In this document: one piece after another, positions 60,487 through 64,000 of the stretch
Numbering within the stretch: position 1 is the first letter of the stretch
How the letters are laid out: every line of letters begins with the position of its first letter
Source: Diphasiastrum complanatum
Lineage: Eukaryota > Streptophyta > Lycopodiopsida > Lycopodiales > Lycopodiaceae
Length of the DNA stretch: 64,000 bases
Assembly (NCBI GenBank): GCA_029204225.1
Contig: CM055100.1
Span: 55,507,278 to 55,571,277, forward strand
Direction: 5' to 3'
The notes under the pieces: generated by a model
Told to the model about the DNA's origin: nothing
Database searches by the model: none
Seen by the model: the letters and a program-made list of their open reading frames with translations, nothing else
Position numbers and translations under genes: made by a program

Positions 60487-61968
60487 CTTTATTAATGTCT
60501 TTTCCATGCCAAAAGGCATATAAGACCAAAAGGAGTACATGTCAAGTATGTGAAAACCATGGGAGCATTTATAAACGTCTCCAAGGAAAACTATGCATAA
60601 AAGAGAAATGAGTAATATAACTGTAAACTACAAACTGCCAACTGTCCATAAGTGGGAGAAAGAATAGCTGCCAGGAGTAGAGTAGTATCAAATAGTGCTG
60701 CTGCTGAAAAAAGACGTAATACGAGCTGTATCAGGAGGTATGGACCATTGCTGACGCTGTCTAGGAGGGTGAAAACTATGTGCTCTCATAACAAGGCGAG
60801 AAGTGTGAACTACTGCATGACTATGAGTGATACATCGGTGAGGTGATAAGCTGGAAGGCTGCCTCAATCTGAGTAGGGGGGGTGGCAAACTCCGCAATGA
60901 TGATCTCATGGGGAACCGAGGGCTTCGCTCGGATCATGCGAGCCAACATGGTGGTCTGTAAGCATGAAATGCTGAACCAGTGTGAAGATGATAGTCCTGT
61001 ACACCATATCTCTGCGGCATACAAGGCTGAAGGGGTGACGATGGTGTCAAACAGTCTGCACTTACTCGGGGCATCCCGAATAGACTTATGGAAGCAGAAT
61101 CTCTCTAGCTGGACTAGGGAAGAGTGGCCCTTCCCAAGTCTAGAAGTAGTCGCTTGTCTCATACTGAAGGTAGGACCAGAGAAGAGCACGCCCATGTAAG
61201 TGTATGAAGAAACCACCTCTAGGGACTGTCCATCAAAGGTAAGCTCCTGACACTACATGAAGGCCCGAGAGGTATTGAAGACCATAACTTTGGTCTTTGA
61301 GAGGTTCACCCCTAAACCCCACTGAGTACAAAAAGTGTGTAAACAGTCCAACTGTCTCTGTAATCCCTCTTTGGTATGGGAGACTAGTACCACATCATCC
61401 GCATAGAGAAGGATGGCAATCAAAATGTCTCCCAGCCGACAACCGTCCCCACCACACTAAGAGATGACCTGCTCTAGCTCGTCAATATATAATCCAAAGA
61501 GAACTGGTGAGAGAGAGCATCCCTGCTTAACCCCAATGGTACTCCAGATCTGCTTAGAAATGCCACTACCATGACGAAAGCAACCCAAAACCCTCTCATA
61601 GAGAGCCATGACGGCTAGAATAATATCTGTAGAGAAACCTAGGTCTCGGAGTCTCTGGATAAGTAAAGAGCGTGGGATAGAATCAAAGGCTTTCCTGAAG
61701 TGCACAAAACAACAGTAAACCTTTTCTTTCCTATGTCTAGCTTCGTCAATGATGGCTCGGAGTGTGAATATGTGATCTGTAGTGGAATAATGAGCGCGGA
61801 ACCCTGCCTGACCCAAAGCATGTAATCTCCTGGACTCTGCTTTTAAGCTAACTGCAGAATGGAGGATGACGCCATATAACTTCGCGAGGACATGTCAATC
61901 ATAAGTGCGATAATTACCAGGTACCATGGGGTCACCGTTTTTATGGATAGGATGTATGATGTTGGCGT
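60487..61968 (-). mobile_element. LINE copy F, 3' part, interrupted by a Copia element
   Basis: Minus strand. Standard LINE 3' end at 60487-60850 with the zinc-motif region deleted, post-RT region 61216-60860 ([19 protein letters not shown]), RT 61816-61457 ([53 protein letters not shown]) and the RT N-terminal side to 61968. A Copia LTR starts at 61969; the rest of the copy should lie beyond the window. Confidence 0.88.
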
Positions 61969-62470
61969 TGTAGGAAATAGAAGCCTAAGGATCCAGGATC
62001 TTAACTATTCAATCACACAAAGCATTCTCAAAAGAAAGAGAGAGATGGCTAGAAACCCTCTTGTAGAAACTCGTGGACAGCCAAGGAGAATAGTCAGTAT
62101 TGCTTACAAAAGTGTCTCATACAAATGGGATGCACACATATATATAGTCCAAGATGACTATCTAACTTCATGACTATTGGCTATCCAACTACTTGACTAT
62201 TGGCTGTCCAACTACTTGACTATTGACTATCCAACTTTCTATAAGTTACATAGAAAGAATAAGGTACCTCCAATATGTCAAGTTGGGGTACTTAATGTCA
62301 CAATTAGGCCTAGTGGACCCATGAGTCCTTACCAAGTTAATTTCGTACTAACTTAGCTAACTCTAAGTTTAGTAGGCCTAATATAATAAATGACCATGGT
62401 TACACAACTCTCGACCTTTTGGGTCAAAGTAACCTATGGTAATGTAAGCAATTCCATTTACATTCCAACA
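61969..62470 (-). repeat. 3' LTR of the Copia element
   Basis: 502 bp, TGTAGGAAAT to CATTCCAACA on the plus strand, next to the complement of a polypurine tract (TAAGGAGGGTG) at 62471-62481. Confidence 0.85.
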
Positions 62471-62481
62471 CCCTCCTTAAA

Positions 62482-63227
62482 TGGAAATGCATAACATAAC
62501 ATGAACTAACTTCTCGAAAGAGAAAAATGCAATTTGCTGTTCAATCTTCATGTCACCAAATAAACTTCGCACCGAAGTAGTTGAAATCTCATCCCCAATC
62601 ATGTCCAACATATAAAAGGAAAAGAATGCGTAATAATGAAGCATCAAGTCATCCGAAGTAGGGAACCAACATAAACTTGGCAATAAGTCGAAACATGGAC
62701 TTGTAATCCATCATAGGCTCCCACATCATTCGAAAATACTTTTTACCATAAGGACAATAAAAAAGAGTACCAAACTCTTTTGGCATCACATCCTCCCGAA
62801 CCTTACCATCAATGACTTGCTCACATAGAATAGGCGATGTACCAACATCATGATGAAGAGTAAGTGTAGAACCAAAAAAATCAGCAAGAGGTACTGATTT
62901 TAAAGAGGCATGTGCCTTCCTTTCGTAGTAAGATATTTCTTTGCTGTCCTGCAAAGTCTCCAATAGCCGACAAGGAACTGTTATGGGCTGTTCAACACTT
63001 TGCTGCCCAAAGTGTTCCCAACATGGACCATGTTGTCCAGAATCTTCCGCAGGCTGTTCCTGAAGCATAATGGACTTCTCATGATGTAAAATGGGCTGTA
63101 AATGACCAAAAGAAGATGACTGAACCTGCTGTCCAACATCTTCATCATAAACATTTAGCAAACTATCAAGAGATGCATCAACGATGGCGTCATCAAAGCT
63201 TTCCCTCGAAGAGGCATGGGATGACAT
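62482..63227 (-). pseudogene. Copia linker, second (diverged) copy
   Basis: The frame 63227-62649 repeats, with divergence, the linker at 63240-63710: QPILHHEK, EQPAEDSGQHGP, EHFGQQSV and LQDSKE match its counterparts about 588 bp away. It ends in residues (MMWEPMMDYKSMFRLIAKFM) that I do not recognise. Confidence 0.6.
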
Positions 63228-64000
63228 AGAAGAGTTTTCAAATAATGAAACAAATGCTCACTATGTGGAAGATCAACAAGAACCCAAGTGTGGTTCTTCA
63301 TGAGTGAGTTGTACTCCTCTTGCATCGCATCCTCCCAACATTTTACTCCTCTGGCTTGCTCATGAAAAACAGGTTCTACTCCACCATCCTCAATAGAAAT
63401 CAGAGCAAAATCAGAAAAATCAGCAAATTTTACTGATTTAGTAGAGGCATGACTCTTCCCTTCATAGAAATGATCCACTTTGCTGTCCTACAAAATCTGC
63501 AACAACCATTTAGGGACTGGTTTGGGCTGTCCAACAGCCTTACCTTTGTCAACACTTTGCTGTCCAAAGTGTTCCGAACTTGGACCTTGCTGTCCAATGT
63601 TTTCCGAACTTGGACCTTGCTGTCCCATGTCTTCAACAGGCTGCTCTTCACCATAAATAGGTTCTTCTTGATGAACTATGGGCTGCAAAATTGAAGGAGT
63701 AGTGGGCTGTCCACTAGAAGGAGATGGCAGTCCCTTCTCTTCATGATTAGATGGCAAAACCAAATCTGGAAATATTTCAAGATATGCATCATGGGGGAAG
63801 TCCCCTTTCATGACATGAGTGGGCGCAACATCATAGGAGGTCTTTTCATCAAAATGAACATCACGACTCAGTATGATTTTATTAGTATCCATATTAAACC
63901 ACCTCTAGCCTTTGCTTTCGCTACTATAGCCAACAAATATGCATTTAACTCCTTTATCATCAAGCTTGGTTCTTAGCTTATCGGGAATGAAAGCATAAGC
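63228..64000 (-). pseudogene. Copia integrase C-terminal end and linker
   Basis: From the window edge on the minus strand: the integrase end with FVGYSSESKG, an in-frame TAG, then MDTNKIILSRDVHFDE (from 63892), a Gln/Pro-rich linker with GQQGPSSE repeats, a second TAG at 63488, and CWEDAMQEEYNSLMKNHTW (about 63340-63280), the start of the RT domain. The rest of RT is missing. The N-terminal part of pol lies beyond 64000. Confidence 0.75.

Larger units (their letters stand above)
61969..64000 (-). mobile_element. Ty1/copia element, 3' part, runs off the window
   Basis: Minus-strand element inserted in LINE copy F. The 3' LTR is 61969-62470. The internal region to the window edge shows the integrase end and a duplicated linker but no RT or RNase H between integrase and LTR. 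It looks internally deleted and non-autonomous. Confidence 0.8.

Overview
This is nuclear DNA of a land plant, most likely a seed plant with a large, repeat-rich genome. The evidence is a host gene with many GT-AG introns, LTR retrotransposons primed by the plant initiator-Met tRNA site (TGGTATCAGAGC), chromodomain-bearing Ty3/gypsy elements, Ty1/copia elements and LINEs. I cannot name the species.

One real host gene runs through almost the whole window on the plus strand. It encodes a NOG1-family GTPase of the plant type that resembles Arabidopsis PDE318. Eleven exons between 8049 and 56944 join into one uninterrupted 336-residue reading frame that carries the GTPase motifs G1 to G5. The first exon(s) lie upstream of 8049 and were not found. 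The last exon(s) lie beyond the right edge. Intron lengths range from 193 bp to 29,164 bp.

Layout: 1-8048 holds short tandem repeats, a Copia remnant (4442-6105) and a gypsy integrase remnant (6270-6840). Intron 1 (8164-37327) is a stack of antisense LINE copies joined at (GA)n tracts, into which three nearly complete gypsy elements have inserted: Gypsy-1 9279-15591, Gypsy-2 19096-25232 and Gypsy-3 29438-36401. Each has two LTRs and a 5-bp target-site duplication. Intron 3 (38723-47406) holds an old gypsy fragment split by a damaged Copia-like element (40233-44413, duplication ACAAG), a hAT-type BED zinc-finger piece, a gypsy LTR and another Copia LTR. Introns 4-10 are mostly unassigned. Intron 11 (from 56945) holds two more antisense LINE copies joined through a GA tract, the second broken by a Copia element that leaves the window.

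The most interesting signal is the LINE family. All six copies share one orientation. Copies whose 3' end is preserved end in (TC)n rather than poly(A), and the observed 5' junctions of copies A, D and E also touch the same microsatellite. A 5'-truncated copy at 8237-8508 has the repeat on both sides. The left and right edges of intron 1 that are not LINE are 18 nt and 45 nt next to (GA)n. The intron therefore seems to have been about 0.1 kb with a GA microsatellite that served as a landing site again and again. Together with an ORF1 that looks like coiled coil plus RRM-like domain, this suggests a microsatellite-targeted plant LINE.
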